Source: Candidimonas nitroreducens
Lineage (GTDB): Bacteria; Pseudomonadota; Gammaproteobacteria; Burkholderiales; Burkholderiaceae_B
Length of the DNA: 64,000 bases
Assembly: GCF_002209565.1 (NCBI RefSeq)
Contig: NZ_NJIH01000003.1
Location: forward strand, 372,001-436,000
Direction: 5' to 3'
Part shown: positions 8,606-19,928 of the stretch, one piece after another
How the letters are laid out: each line of letters begins with the position of its first letter
Numbering within the stretch: position 1 is the first letter of the stretch
Notes under the pieces: generated by a model
Database searches by the model: none
What the model saw: the letters and a program-made list of their open reading frames with translations, nothing else
What the model was told of the DNA's origin: nothing
Program-made: the position numbers and the translations under genes

Positions 8606-9409
8606 ATGAGCTATCAGTATATTCTTGTCGAGCACCCAGCCGAGGGCGTCGCTCGCATCTCACTCAATCGCCCTCAACTTCGAAATGCTCAAAGTAAGAC
8701 GCTGCTTGTAGAGTTGAACCAAGCGCTGGTAGCGGCTGAGCACGATGAAACCGTTCATGTCATCATCATCGCGGCCATCGGCCCCCACTTTTCTTCGGGC
8801 CACGATCTGAAGGCGGCAAAGATAGAGCGGCCCAACCCTACTGTAGAAGAACGTTGGGAATATGAAGAAGAGCATTTCTACGAGTACAGCTTACGCATCC
8901 ACGATCTGAAGAAACCGACCATCGCTCAAGTACAGGGCGGATGCATCGCCGGCGGCTTCATGATTGCCAACATGTGCGACCTCATCGTGTGTTCAGAGGA
9001 TGCCTATTTTTGGGATCCGGTTGCTCACTCCATGGGGACGGCAAGCCTGGAGGTACTGGTTCATCCCTGGGTGATGAGCATGCGCAAAGCCAAAGAGTTT
9101 CTGTTTACCGGTCGCAAGCTAGGAGCCGCGGAGGCAGAGGCCATGGGCATGATCAATAAGGTCGTGCCCTTCGATCAACTCGAAGCGCAGACGCTTGAAT
9201 TGGCAAAAATGATCGCCATGGCGCCGCCATTCGGCATCCGATTGGTGAAGCGCAGCCTGAATCGCACGTGGGATGCCCAAGGGTTTCGTGTTGCGCTTGC
9301 GGCGCACTTCGACCTGCATCAGCTTTCTCACGTCACCAAGGAATTCCAGGAGCACCTCGGGCGCGGCCTGGACTCGACCATCAAGCGTGCCAAGGATATG
9401 TCGCGGTGA
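8606..9409 (+). CDS. Enoyl-CoA hydratase/isomerase family protein
   Basis: 267 residues, crotonase fold. Oxyanion-hole segments are HFSSGHDLKAA (about 61-71) and QGGCIAGGFMIA (about 111-122). The region where classical hydratases carry the second catalytic Glu reads DPVAHSMG, so the reaction may not be simple hydration. First gene of an operon; its stop overlaps the GTG start of the CoA ligase by the GTGA arrangement at 9406-9409, implying translational coupling and a shared CoA-thioester pathway. Substrate not assignable. Confidence 0.88.
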   Translation: MSYQYILVEHPAEGVARISLNRPQLRNAQSKTLLVELNQALVAAEHDETVHVIIIAAIGPHFSSGHDLKAAKIERPNPTVEERWEYEEEHFYEYSLRIHDLKKPTIAQVQGGCIAGGFMIANMCDLIVCSEDAYFWDPVAHSMGTASLEVLVHPWVMSMRKAKEFLFTGRKLGAAEAEAMGMINKVVPFDQLEAQTLELAKMIAMAPPFGIRLVKRSLNRTWDAQGFRVALAAHFDLHQLSHVTKEFQEHLGRGLDSTIKRAKDMSR

Positions 9410-11538
9410 GCAAAACAGCCAGGAATTTGGATCCGCTGCTTGCCCCAAAGTCATTTGTCGTGGTTGGAGCCTCGGCGCAGGCAACACGCATCGGCGGCCG
9501 TCCGCTACATATGGCTCAAGCGTTCGGGTTTCAAGGCAAGGTGTGCGGTGTGAACCCAAAATACACCGAGGTACAAGGCTTTCCGTGCTATCCCGATCTG
9601 TCTGCAGTGCCCTTCACCCCCGATCTGGCGATTATTGCCTTGGGCGCCCAGGATGTGCTGGAAACCCTAAAGCAGTGCGTTGCCAAGGGTATCAGGGCAG
9701 CAGTAGTCTTCGCGGGCGGTTTCGCTGAGACCGGAACAGACGAGGGATGCCAATTGCAGCGCGCGATTGCAGCGCTATGCGATGCAACGGGACTACTGCT
9801 GGCAGGCCCCAACGGCATTGGCCTGGTGAACGTTGCAAACAAGAGCTACGCGACTTTCATGAGCGCCATGCTCGAATCGCCGCCGATTCCTGGCGGTGTC
9901 GCAGTTGTTGCCCAGAGCGGAGGCGCTTGCATCGCCGTGCACAACAGCTTGCACGCTCGAGCCGTGGGCGAAAACTACATTTTGAATACCGGCAATGAAA
10001 TCTGTGTCGGGTTTTCGGACTATGTGTCCTATGTGGCTGCGGATGCATCCACCAAGGTGGTAGCCGGCTACATTGAGGGCTTGGATGGCTCGGATGGCTT
10101 TGTTGAGCAAATGATTGCGCTGCGTAAGCGAGCGCTGCCAACGGTTCTTTACAAAGTTGGCGAGACTTCCGCTGGCGCTGATGCCGCAGCATCGCACACC
10201 GCTCGAATGGCCGGATCGCACAGTGTTTTCAAGACGGCTCTCAAGCAGTTGGGGGTCATGCGAGCTGACGATATGGAGCAACTGGCAGAACTCGCCTATC
10301 TTGCCCAGTTCTCCCGGAGAACCGCGGGCACCAGGGTTGGCATTCTTACCACTTCTGGCGCCTTCGCAGCCATTCTTACAGATAAATTTGTTGCTGCGGG
10401 CTTGACCGTGCCCAGGCTGTCAGATGACCTCCAGGCTGCAGTACGCCCGCATGTTCCTGCCATTGCCACGATCGTGAATCCGGTCGATATCACAGCCAAT
10501 GTTGTCAATTCACCGGACGGCTTTGAGGACGGCTTGCGTGTGCTGCTGCAGGCAGAGGAACTGGATACCGTCGTTTTCTTTTCTACTGCCAACTTGATTG
10601 ATGGATTGACACCGCAGTTGATCCGAGCCGTTGGAGGCTCGGGAAAGCTGCTTTGTGTGCTTGTAACTGGGCGATGCAAGCGGGTTGCCGATCTAGAGGC
10701 AGCTGGAATTCCCGTCTTCAACGACACGGGCCGTGGGGCGAGCGCGATAGCGACTATCGCGCACTGGAATGTGCAGAAAGAGAAGTGGCAGCACTGGCCT
10801 CGGCCGGTTGAGCAGAATCTGGTGCGGCGTGAGGCGGCGCTCAGCCTCCTCGGCAAAGCAAGGGCAGGTGGCCGCCGGGCCTTGAACGAGAAAGAAGGGA
10901 AAGAAGTCCTGGCGCTTTATGGCGTGCCCGTTCCCAAAGAAGGCACGGCCGCGCACGCGCAAGAGGCACTGCGGCTTGCCGAGTCGTTCGGCTATCCGGT
11001 GGTGCTAAAAGTGTTGTCGCCCGATATCGTGCATAAGTCGGAAGCAGGCGGCGTCAGGCTTGGACTGAATTGCGCGGCAGAGGTGGCGCATGCCCATGAC
11101 GACATCCTTGGCAGCGTATATCGGCATTGTCCCGAGGCGCGGATCGAAGGGGTTCTGGTGCAACAGCAGGCTGCTGGGGGCGTCGAGTTGCTCGTCTCGT
11201 GTGCGCAAGACCCGATCTTTGGCCCGGTTCTGACTCTTGCTGCGGGCGGTGTGGCCGCGGAGCTGATTTCGGATGTCGTCCAGCGCGTGCTGCCGATTTC
11301 CGTGCGCGAAGCGGGCGAGATGCTTGCCGAACTCAAGACCTACCCGTTGCTTGCGGGCTTTCGGGGTGCGCCTGTGGCGAATTTCGACGCGGTTGCAGAG
11401 ACTCTCGCAGGAATATCCCAATTGGGCATGGAGCTCCGGGATGACATCTCTGAGATTGAAGTCAATCCAATCATCGTACATCCAGGCGCGGCCAGCGGTG
11501 GCCTCGTCGCTGTCGATTGTGTTGTCAAACTGAGATAA
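9406..11538 (+). CDS. ADP-forming acyl-CoA synthetase (acetate-CoA ligase family), fused alpha-beta
   Basis: 710 residues from GTG 9406, chosen because it overlaps the upstream stop. Domains in order: CoA-binding Rossmann domain (about 10-140), succinyl-CoA-synthetase-like flavodoxin domains (about 150-460) with the phospho-histidine segment SHTARMAG (H264, counterpart of SHTGxLAG), and a C-terminal ATP-grasp domain (about 480-710; PVVLKVLSPDIVHKSEAGGV). These enzymes convert acyl-CoA + ADP + Pi to acid + ATP, or activate acids in reverse. Next to an enoyl-CoA hydratase and a Bug binding protein, activation of an imported carboxylate is the likely job. Followed after 5 bases by the amidohydrolase-like gene. 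Confidence 0.9.
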   Translation: MSKTARNLDPLLAPKSFVVVGASAQATRIGGRPLHMAQAFGFQGKVCGVNPKYTEVQGFPCYPDLSAVPFTPDLAIIALGAQDVLETLKQCVAKGIRAAVVFAGGFAETGTDEGCQLQRAIAALCDATGLLLAGPNGIGLVNVANKSYATFMSAMLESPPIPGGVAVVAQSGGACIAVHNSLHARAVGENYILNTGNEICVGFSDYVSYVAADASTKVVAGYIEGLDGSDGFVEQMIALRKRALPTVLYKVGETSAGADAAASHTARMAGSHSVFKTALKQLGVMRADDMEQLAELAYLAQFSRRTAGTRVGILTTSGAFAAILTDKFVAAGLTVPRLSDDLQAAVRPHVPAIATIVNPVDITANVVNSPDGFEDGLRVLLQAEELDTVVFFSTANLIDGLTPQLIRAVGGSGKLLCVLVTGRCKRVADLEAAGIPVFNDTGRGASAIATIAHWNVQKEKWQHWPRPVEQNLVRREAALSLLGKARAGGRRALNEKEGKEVLALYGVPVPKEGTAAHAQEALRLAESFGYPVVLKVLSPDIVHKSEAGGVRLGLNCAAEVAHAHDDILGSVYRHCPEARIEGVLVQQQAAGGVELLVSCAQDPIFGPVLTLAAGGVAAELISDVVQRVLPISVREAGEMLAELKTYPLLAGFRGAPVANFDAVAETLAGISQLGMELRDDISEIEVNPIIVHPGAASGGLVAVDCVVKLR

Positions 11539-11543
11539 ACGCC

Positions 11544-12407
11544 ATGTACATCGATTTCAGCAGCAAGCCACCCACTCCCGAGTTTCAAGATCAGGGCAGC
11601 CATATGGCGAACTACAACCATGTTTACGAAAGATCGAAGAGTGCGGTGGCCAGCGCTCGCGAATCTTCCGATGCAACACTGCTGGCCCAGTACCTGGATG
11701 TCTATGAGCATACAGGTGCGAAGCATGTGATTCTCAAAGGACGAGACCTCGAGAGCACCTATGGATTCAAGGTGTCGAATGAAGATGTGGCTGCCTTCTG
11801 CATGCAACACGGCCCTCGATACATCGGCTACGCCGGCATTGACCCGCACAAAGGCATGGCGGCTGTTCGAGACCTTGAGCACGCAGTGAAGAATTTGGGC
11901 ATGCGTGGATGCAATTTGCCTTGCTTCGAACTGAAGCTGGCGATCAATGACCCACGGATGTATCCCATCTACGCCAAATGCATCGAGCTGAATATTCCCG
12001 CCGTTGTGCACTGTGGAGTCAACTTCTCCACGACTTCTCCCATCAGAAACAGCCATCCCCAGTTGCTGGACGATGTCATGGTGCACTTTCCCGAGCTTCG
12101 GGTGATTGCAGCGCCGCCTGGCTGGCCATGGGTTCAGGAGCTTATCTCCGTAGCTTGGCGTCATCGTAATGTGTACATCGCGCTGGCTGCTGTTCGTCCC
12201 AAGTATCTGGCAACTCCCAACAGCGGATACGAGTCGCTGTTGCAATACGGTACTACCGTCCTGAAGGATCGAGTCATCTTTGGCTCTGCGTTCCCTCTTA
12301 TGCCCGTAACGCAAGCGCTGGACGACATCCAGGCCTTGCCCATGAGCGATGAGATTCGCTGCAAGTGGCTGCACGACAACGCAGTGCGAGCGCTCGGCCT
12401 AGTCTAA
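11544..12407 (+). CDS. Amidohydrolase-2-like protein lacking most metal ligands
   Basis: 287 residues from ATG 11544 (5 bases after the previous stop). The TIM-barrel pattern of the Amidohydro_2 family (ACMSD / gamma-resorcylate decarboxylase relatives) is clear: GYAGIDP, YPIYAKCIELNIPAVVHCG, FPELRVI...GWPWVQE, RVIFGSAFP. But the N-terminal HxH is replaced (MYIDFSSKPP), the barrel His before GWPW is Pro/Ala (190-191), and the Asp of GSDxP is Ala (A249). Only H156 of the usual five ligands remains. A metal-poor subfamily with FGSAYP-type motifs does, as I recall, exist, so this may be a family trait. Catalysis, if any, would have to be unconventional. Confidence 0.8.
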   Translation: MYIDFSSKPPTPEFQDQGSHMANYNHVYERSKSAVASARESSDATLLAQYLDVYEHTGAKHVILKGRDLESTYGFKVSNEDVAAFCMQHGPRYIGYAGIDPHKGMAAVRDLEHAVKNLGMRGCNLPCFELKLAINDPRMYPIYAKCIELNIPAVVHCGVNFSTTSPIRNSHPQLLDDVMVHFPELRVIAAPPGWPWVQELISVAWRHRNVYIALAAVRPKYLATPNSGYESLLQYGTTVLKDRVIFGSAFPLMPVTQALDDIQALPMSDEIRCKWLHDNAVRALGLV

Positions 12408-12433
12408 GTAAGGCATCATTTTGGAGAAATTGA

Positions 12434-13426
12434 ATGAATCTTTTGGCTTTCTGTCGTGCGTTTTTTCGTCCCGTTGCCGTCGCCTTGGCGACGCTTTGCT
12501 TCACCGTCCATCCTGCTGCTAACGCGGCAGATCTTTATCCATCCAGGCCTGTAAAAATCATCGTAGGCTACACGCCGGGCGGATCGTCGGACACGGTTGC
12601 GCGCTTGCTCGCACGCAATCTACAGTTGGAGCTCAAGGAAAGTTTTATCGTTGAAAACAAGCCGGGCGCCGGGGGGTTATTAGGGGCGCAGGCTGTCGCA
12701 AAATCACCGGCCGATGGATACACGCTGTTGATGGCAATCAGCAGCCACACTATCCTGCCGTCAGTGCATAAGAAGATGCCCTACGACACGGAAAAGGACT
12801 TCCTGCCAATCGCGACGGTTGGCACGTCTCCGAATATGCTGGTGGTACGTACCGATTCTCCATGGAGGTCTTTGGCGGACTTCATCAAGGCCGCCAAAGC
12901 TGCTCCGGGAACTATCAGCTATGCCACTCCAGGCATAGGCACGACGACCCACGTAACGGCCGCTATGGTGGCGCAAGCAGCAGGCATTCAAATCAACCAC
13001 ATCCCCTATAAAGGCTCGAACGAAGTGATGCAGTCGGTGCTATCCAAACAAGTTCCCCTTGCCGTGGCATCTATCATTACCGCCGGGGCCGCCATCCGTG
13101 ACGGCCGGCTTCGGGCGCTGGCCATCGTCGGCCCCGAACGTTCGCCGCTGCTGCCGGACGTTCCGACTTTTGAAGAGCAAGGCATCAAAGGAATTCTTGG
13201 CGATAACTGGCTCGGCCTCCTGGCGCCTGCACATACCCCTCAGGCCATAGTAAGCAAACTGGAATCCACAATCAAAGGCTTGTTGGCCCAACCCGAGATA
13301 CAGCGTAGCCTTGAAGCCCAAGGGGTGGCTCCGCAGTTTGGCACCGGTGCGGCCTTTGGCAAGACGATCAGCAGAGAGCTGAAGGTGTACGCCGAACTCT
13401 CCAAGGTAACCAAGTTCGGCGGCTGA
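12434..13426 (+). CDS. Bug/TctC-family periplasmic solute-binding protein
   Basis: 330 residues with a signal peptide (cleavage near NAADLYPSRPVKIIV) and the family signatures YTPGGSSDTVARLLA, VENKPGAGGLLGAQ, DGYTLLM and HIPYKGSNE. Bug proteins bind carboxylates in the periplasm. No tctA/tctB membrane genes are nearby, typical of the expanded orphan Bug families in Alcaligenaceae. As last gene of the IclR-linked operon it probably captures the acid handled by the upstream enzymes. Confidence 0.92.
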   Translation: MNLLAFCRAFFRPVAVALATLCFTVHPAANAADLYPSRPVKIIVGYTPGGSSDTVARLLARNLQLELKESFIVENKPGAGGLLGAQAVAKSPADGYTLLMAISSHTILPSVHKKMPYDTEKDFLPIATVGTSPNMLVVRTDSPWRSLADFIKAAKAAPGTISYATPGIGTTTHVTAAMVAQAAGIQINHIPYKGSNEVMQSVLSKQVPLAVASIITAGAAIRDGRLRALAIVGPERSPLLPDVPTFEEQGIKGILGDNWLGLLAPAHTPQAIVSKLESTIKGLLAQPEIQRSLEAQGVAPQFGTGAAFGKTISRELKVYAELSKVTKFGG

Positions 13427-13438
13427 GGCTTGGTGGCT

Positions 13439-13466
13439 GAGACCGCGCTGAAATGCAGTGGGTCTC
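13439..13466. terminator. Imperfect hairpin between convergent genes
   Basis: Arms GAGACC (13439-13444) and GGTCTC (13461-13466) with an internal CTG/CAG pairing lie between the convergent Bug gene and topB. No U-tract is obvious on either strand, so terminator function is only plausible. Confidence 0.35.
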
Positions 13467-13502
13467 GGTGCCACGTTTGTTCCACGTAAGTGCATGCCCT
13501 GA

Positions 13503-16187
<2,685 letters not shown>

Positions 16188-16281
16188 GTAATTCCAGTTA
16201 CTGCTTCTCGGCAGTGATAGCGCGGATGATAAGTGGGGAAACTCGCACAGTGCAAGTCAAGCCCCTGCCGCGCATGGCTTT

Positions 16282-16301
16282 TTTATCCATAAATGGATAA
16301 A
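16282..16301. promoter_or_regulatory. Palindrome TTTATCCAT-AA-ATGGATAAA, candidate operator
   Basis: A perfect 20-bp inverted repeat 95 bases upstream of topB, embedded in AT-rich DNA and lacking a GC-rich stem, so an operator is more likely than a terminator. The binding protein is unknown. Confidence 0.45.
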
Positions 16302-16605
16302 TAAATCTCCTGTATCGGAGTTTGTCTTGGCTTTGGAGGCCGATCTGGCGGCGCTTTCCCGGCTCGCGCCCGTCCGCTGGCGCGGCGAGGCTGCTCCGGG
16401 GCCATGTCGCGGGCAGGCGGCCGTTGCGCCGCAGTGCCGTCCAACGCCGGCAGGCCCATACATCGCCCGTTCCGCTCGCCAGTGCGGCTCCCTTTTAGGG
16501 CAAGCTTGGCTCAAGTGTTTACCGGGTTTTCGTGGCGCTTGCCTAACGAGGATGGCAGTTGCGGCCACCCCCGAGGATGAAAGAGGCTTCTTTCACATTA
16601 ATGCA

Positions 16606-16619
16606 ATGCTTCGAAGCAT
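16606..16619. promoter_or_regulatory. 14-bp palindrome ATGCTTCGAAGCAT
   Basis: A perfect palindrome just downstream of gluQ and 419 bases upstream of topB. Could be an operator or part of a weak hairpin; no regulator can be named. Confidence 0.35.
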
Positions 16620-16662
16620 GTAAATACCTGAACTGAAATGCTCTATCTAGTGTGTGCAAGCC

Positions 16663-17766
16663 CTAATGCGGCCCGTAGCGGGCCGCCCACTGCGTCTGGG
16701 CGCGCTGCCAGAAATCGTCCAACCCATTTGCCGCCAGCGGCGCGAAGCGCAGGTGCCGCCAGGCGGCTTCCAGCATTTCCAGGGGGCGGCTGCAATCCAG
16801 GGCCGCGGCATGGTTCTGCTTCGACAGCTTGCGCCCCTGCGCGTCGCAGACCAGCGGCACGTGCATTACCGATGGCGGGCTCAGCCCCAGGCTGCGCGCC
16901 AGCATGCGCTGGCGCGCGGTGGAGCCCAGCAGATCCGCGCCGCGCACGATGTCGCTGACCTGCTGCTCACCGTCGTCCACCACCACCGCCAGCTGGTAGG
17001 CCCACAGGCCGTCGGCGCGCCGCAGCACGAAGTCGCCCACTTCGTGCCGTACGTCCTGGCACTGTGGGCCCAGCCAGCGGTCGTCGAAGCGTTCCAGGCC
17101 CGCCGGCACCCTGTAGCGCCAGGCGCGGGCCGTACGTCCCGCCGGCAGGCCGTTGCGGCAGGTGCCCGGATACGGCCTTTCGGAATAGGACTGCTCGGGG
17201 GCGGCCGGCATCGACTGGGCGAGGCCCGGCCGGGCCTTCCCCGGATGCGCCCGGCCTGACACCTGTGCGAGTCTGGCCTTTCGGGCTTCCGTGGCCTGCG
17301 CCGGCCAGTCGGCGCTTTCTTGCCCACGCGCAGGCGCGTGTTGTAGCTCCGGGAGTCGCCACTCCGGGAGCCGCTGCTCCGGGAACTGCCGCTCGGCAAG
17401 CCGCGCCTGCCGTATGGCTTCCTCGATTTCCCTGCGCGTGCAGGCGCAGCCGTAGACCAGGCCTTGCGCGGCCAGGCGGTCGTAGGCGTGCTGGTACAGC
17501 GCGTGGCGCTGCGACTGCCGGACGACCGGCCCGTCCCAGTGCATGCCCAGGGCCTGCAGCTGCTGCATGATGACCCGATCCGCCCCGGCCACGCTGCGCG
17601 GCGTGTCGATGTCCTCGATGCGCAGCAGCCAACGCCCGCCATGGGCTCTGGCGTCCAGATAGCTGGCCAGCGCCGCGGCCAGCGAGCCCGCGTGCAGCGG
17701 GCCGCTGGGGCTGGGAGCGTAGCGGCCGACATAGCCGGCCCGGGAGGCATTGGCGGATAAGGTCAT
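16663..17766 (-). CDS. gluQ: Glutamyl-Q tRNA(Asp) synthetase with low-complexity insertion
   Basis: 367 residues against ~300 for the family. It activates glutamate and attaches it to queuosine in tRNA-Asp. Class-I motifs: [14 protein letters not shown] (HIGH-like, 16-30) and KLSKQ (313-317, KMSKS-like). The zinc ligands are C107-x-C109 and Y199/C203, but between them lies an unusual insert (about 120-195) rich in Arg, Ala, Pro and Glu with short repeats such as [10 protein letters not shown], where relatives have only about ten residues. The frame stays open, and all catalytic motifs are intact, so the enzyme is probably functional with a disordered loop. Sits between smg and topB on the same strand. 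Confidence 0.93.
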   Translation of the reverse strand: MTLSANASRAGYVGRYAPSPSGPLHAGSLAAALASYLDARAHGGRWLLRIEDIDTPRSVAGADRVIMQQLQALGMHWDGPVVRQSQRHALYQHAYDRLAAQGLVYGCACTRREIEEAIRQARLAERQFPEQRLPEWRLPELQHAPARGQESADWPAQATEARKARLAQVSGRAHPGKARPGLAQSMPAAPEQSYSERPYPGTCRNGLPAGRTARAWRYRVPAGLERFDDRWLGPQCQDVRHEVGDFVLRRADGLWAYQLAVVVDDGEQQVSDIVRGADLLGSTARQRMLARSLGLSPPSVMHVPLVCDAQGRKLSKQNHAAALDCSRPLEMLEAAWRHLRFAPLAANGLDDFWQRAQTQWAARYGPH

Positions 17767-17967
17767 GGACGGTGACGAGGGCGTCGCGGGGCGTCGGGCA
17801 CGGTTGCAGCCGGCAGTGTCCGCGGCCGCCGCAGCGCACTAATATATATACCTGCGATATGTGCGGGTACGCACACGCTGAGGCGGATATATGGCGCGTT
17901 GCGGCGCGCCGCTATTCCGGCGCGGCAATGGGCGATATCCCGCTGGCGTATGCGCCGGCGCGGCAGG

Positions 17968-18429
17968 CTAGTGCGACGGCCGGCTGTGGTCGTCGGTAAG
18001 CAGCTCTTCGAGCACCAGGTGCTCGATTTCCGCTTCCTGGCTCCAGAGCACCATCAGGGCGATGATCTTGATTTTCTGCAGCGAGATCGGCGATTCGTTG
18101 GTGGCCTGGGCCCGGTCGATGACGATTTCGCGCAGCACGCCCGGCAGTACGCCGGAATTTTCCAGGAAGCTGATGAAGCCTATGGCTTCGGTGCCCAGGC
18201 TGCGGTATTCGTGATCGGTGAAGATGCGCCGGCTGTCGTCCTGCGGATGCTGCGCGAACTGTACGCATTGCTCGGTGGTCTGGGCCAGGCCGTACAGCCA
18301 GTTGAGTGCCTCGTCGATGTCGTCGTGTTCAAAGCCCGCGGCGGCCAGCTTGTGCGCCAGCACGTCGGCTTCAGGGCATGCCTGCGGAGTGTAATAATTT
18401 TCGAATAAGTAAACCAATATATCGAACAT
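17968..18429 (-). CDS. smg: Smg family protein (DUF494)
   Basis: 153 residues beginning MFDILVYLFENYY and containing GTEAIGFISFLE and REIVIDRA, the conserved blocks of the Smg family. Function is unsettled; the gene usually lies near dprA and topB, consistent with topB two genes downstream here. No membrane segments or signal peptide. Confidence 0.95.
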   Translation of the reverse strand: MFDILVYLFENYYTPQACPEADVLAHKLAAAGFEHDDIDEALNWLYGLAQTTEQCVQFAQHPQDDSRRIFTDHEYRSLGTEAIGFISFLENSGVLPGVLREIVIDRAQATNESPISLQKIKIIALMVLWSQEAEIEHLVLEELLTDDHSRPSH

Positions 18430-18763
18430 AGGCGATTCGGGTTGCCCCTTAGAAGTTTCGATGTGTCAAGGGTTAACCGGGCAAGTCACGGTGACTGTAC
18501 GCTGATTTGCCGGTGCGGGCAACCCGCCTCGGGCGGCCGTGCCGGATGGTGTTGGGTGGCGGCATCATGGCCGTGCCGCGTGCCCCGGAAAAGCGGCCGG
18601 GCTGCCGCCGCGGACACGGCAGGCATAGCGGGGGCGCCGGAAAAAATATTAGACAAATCGCGGTCTGAAGACCGATAGTTGTGGAAAATCAATCGCCGTA
18701 ATGCCGGCGGCCTTTCCCGGCCGGTGCCATACAACATACAAGACGGAAGCGAAGCCACTGCAC
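18430..18763. other. Divergent intergenic region smg / acyl-CoA dehydrogenase
   Basis: About 330 bases between divergent genes; promoters for both units are expected here. I see no gene and no strong palindrome. Confidence 0.4.
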
Positions 18764-19918
18764 ATGATCGAAACGCTGGAACTTGCAGCCATTCCCGCCG
18801 AAGACGAGCGGCTCAGGCATGAAATACGGGCCTTCCTGGCCGAGAGGCTGCGCGATTTGCCGGCCGACCGGCGGGCCCGCTCCTGGCTGGGCTACGACGC
18901 GCAATTCAGCCGGGCGCTGGCCGGCCACGGCTGGCTGGGCATGACGCTGCCCACCGAATATGGCGGTGCCGGGCGCAGCCAGTTCGCCCGCTTCGTATTG
19001 TCGGAAGAGCTGCTTGCCGCGGGCGCGCCGGTTTCGGCCCACTGGATCGCCGACCGCCAGAGCGCGCCGCTGATCCTGAAGTACGGTAGCGAGAGCCAGC
19101 GCCGCTTCTACCTGCCGCGCATATGCCGGGCCGAGGCCTTTTTCTGCATCGGCATGAGCGAACCGAACTCGGGCTCGGATCTGGCCAGCATCCGCAGCAA
19201 CGCGCAGCCGCGCGAACCGGGCGGCTGGCTGTTGAATGGCAGCAAGATATGGACGACGAACGCGCATCGCTCGCACTACATGATCGCGCTGGTGCGCACC
19301 AGCGGCACGGCCGCCGACCGGCACCAGGGCCTGTCGCAGCTGATCGTCGATCTGTCCCTGCCCGGGGTATCGATACGCCCCATCACCGACCTGGCCGGCG
19401 ACGCGCATTTTTCCGAAGTCTTCTTCGATAACGTGGAACTGGGCGCGGACGCGCTCATCGGGCAAGAGGGCAATGGCTGGCAGCAGGTGAATGCCGAGCT
19501 TGCCTTCGAACGCAGCGGGCCGGAACGCCTGTATTCGAGCATGGCGCTGGTGCAGTGCTGGCTGGACTATTGCCGGCAAACCAGCATGGACGACGACGCC
19601 ACCCGCAGCAGCCTGGGCATGATCCTGGCGCATTTGGCCAGCTTGCGCGCCATGTCGCTGGCCATCGCCCGCAAGCTGGCCGAGGGCCAGAGCCCCGCGC
19701 TGGAGGCGGCTCTGGTCAAGGACATGGGTACCGAACTGGAGCAGCGTATTCCCGACCTCATAGCCCAGGCGCTGGGCCGCTGTCCCGATCGGCCCGTGCC
19801 GCCGGAGCTGTTGCGTACACTGGCCTACCTCGAACAAATGGGCCCCTCGTTTTCGCTGCGCGGCGGAACGCGGGAAATCCTGCGCGGCATCATTGCCCGC
19901 GGCCTCGGACTGAGATAA
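18764..19918 (+). CDS. Acyl-CoA dehydrogenase, probable catalytic subunit of a pair
   Basis: 384 residues from ATG 18764 (upstream GACGGAAG as ribosome site). Acyl-CoA dehydrogenase fold: ALAGHGWLGMTLPTEYGGAG, the FAD/substrate motif GMSEPNSGSDLAS, WTTNAHRSHYM, and the C-terminal GGTREILRGIIARGLGL. It oxidises an acyl-CoA to the 2-enoyl-CoA. The next gene, 10 bases on, encodes a shorter homologue lacking the C-terminal motif, as in heteromeric dehydrogenases such as FadE26-FadE27 or FadE28-FadE29 of steroid side-chain degradation. Substrate unknown; a branched or cyclic acyl-CoA would fit. Confidence 0.9.
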   Translation: MIETLELAAIPAEDERLRHEIRAFLAERLRDLPADRRARSWLGYDAQFSRALAGHGWLGMTLPTEYGGAGRSQFARFVLSEELLAAGAPVSAHWIADRQSAPLILKYGSESQRRFYLPRICRAEAFFCIGMSEPNSGSDLASIRSNAQPREPGGWLLNGSKIWTTNAHRSHYMIALVRTSGTAADRHQGLSQLIVDLSLPGVSIRPITDLAGDAHFSEVFFDNVELGADALIGQEGNGWQQVNAELAFERSGPERLYSSMALVQCWLDYCRQTSMDDDATRSSLGMILAHLASLRAMSLAIARKLAEGQSPALEAALVKDMGTELEQRIPDLIAQALGRCPDRPVPPELLRTLAYLEQMGPSFSLRGGTREILRGIIARGLGLR

Positions 19919-19928
19919 GGGGCATGTA

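Larger units (their letters stand above)
16188..16662. other. Intergenic region upstream of topB with two palindromes
   Basis: 475 bases without a credible gene. It includes two perfect palindromes listed separately and an AT-rich segment around 16281-16310. The gap between gluQ and topB most likely contains the topB promoter. Confidence 0.5.

Noticed and set aside
16257-16568. Possible 103-aa minus-strand gene between gluQ and topB
   Set aside because: No ribosome site, odd composition and it runs through a perfect palindrome; not convincing.
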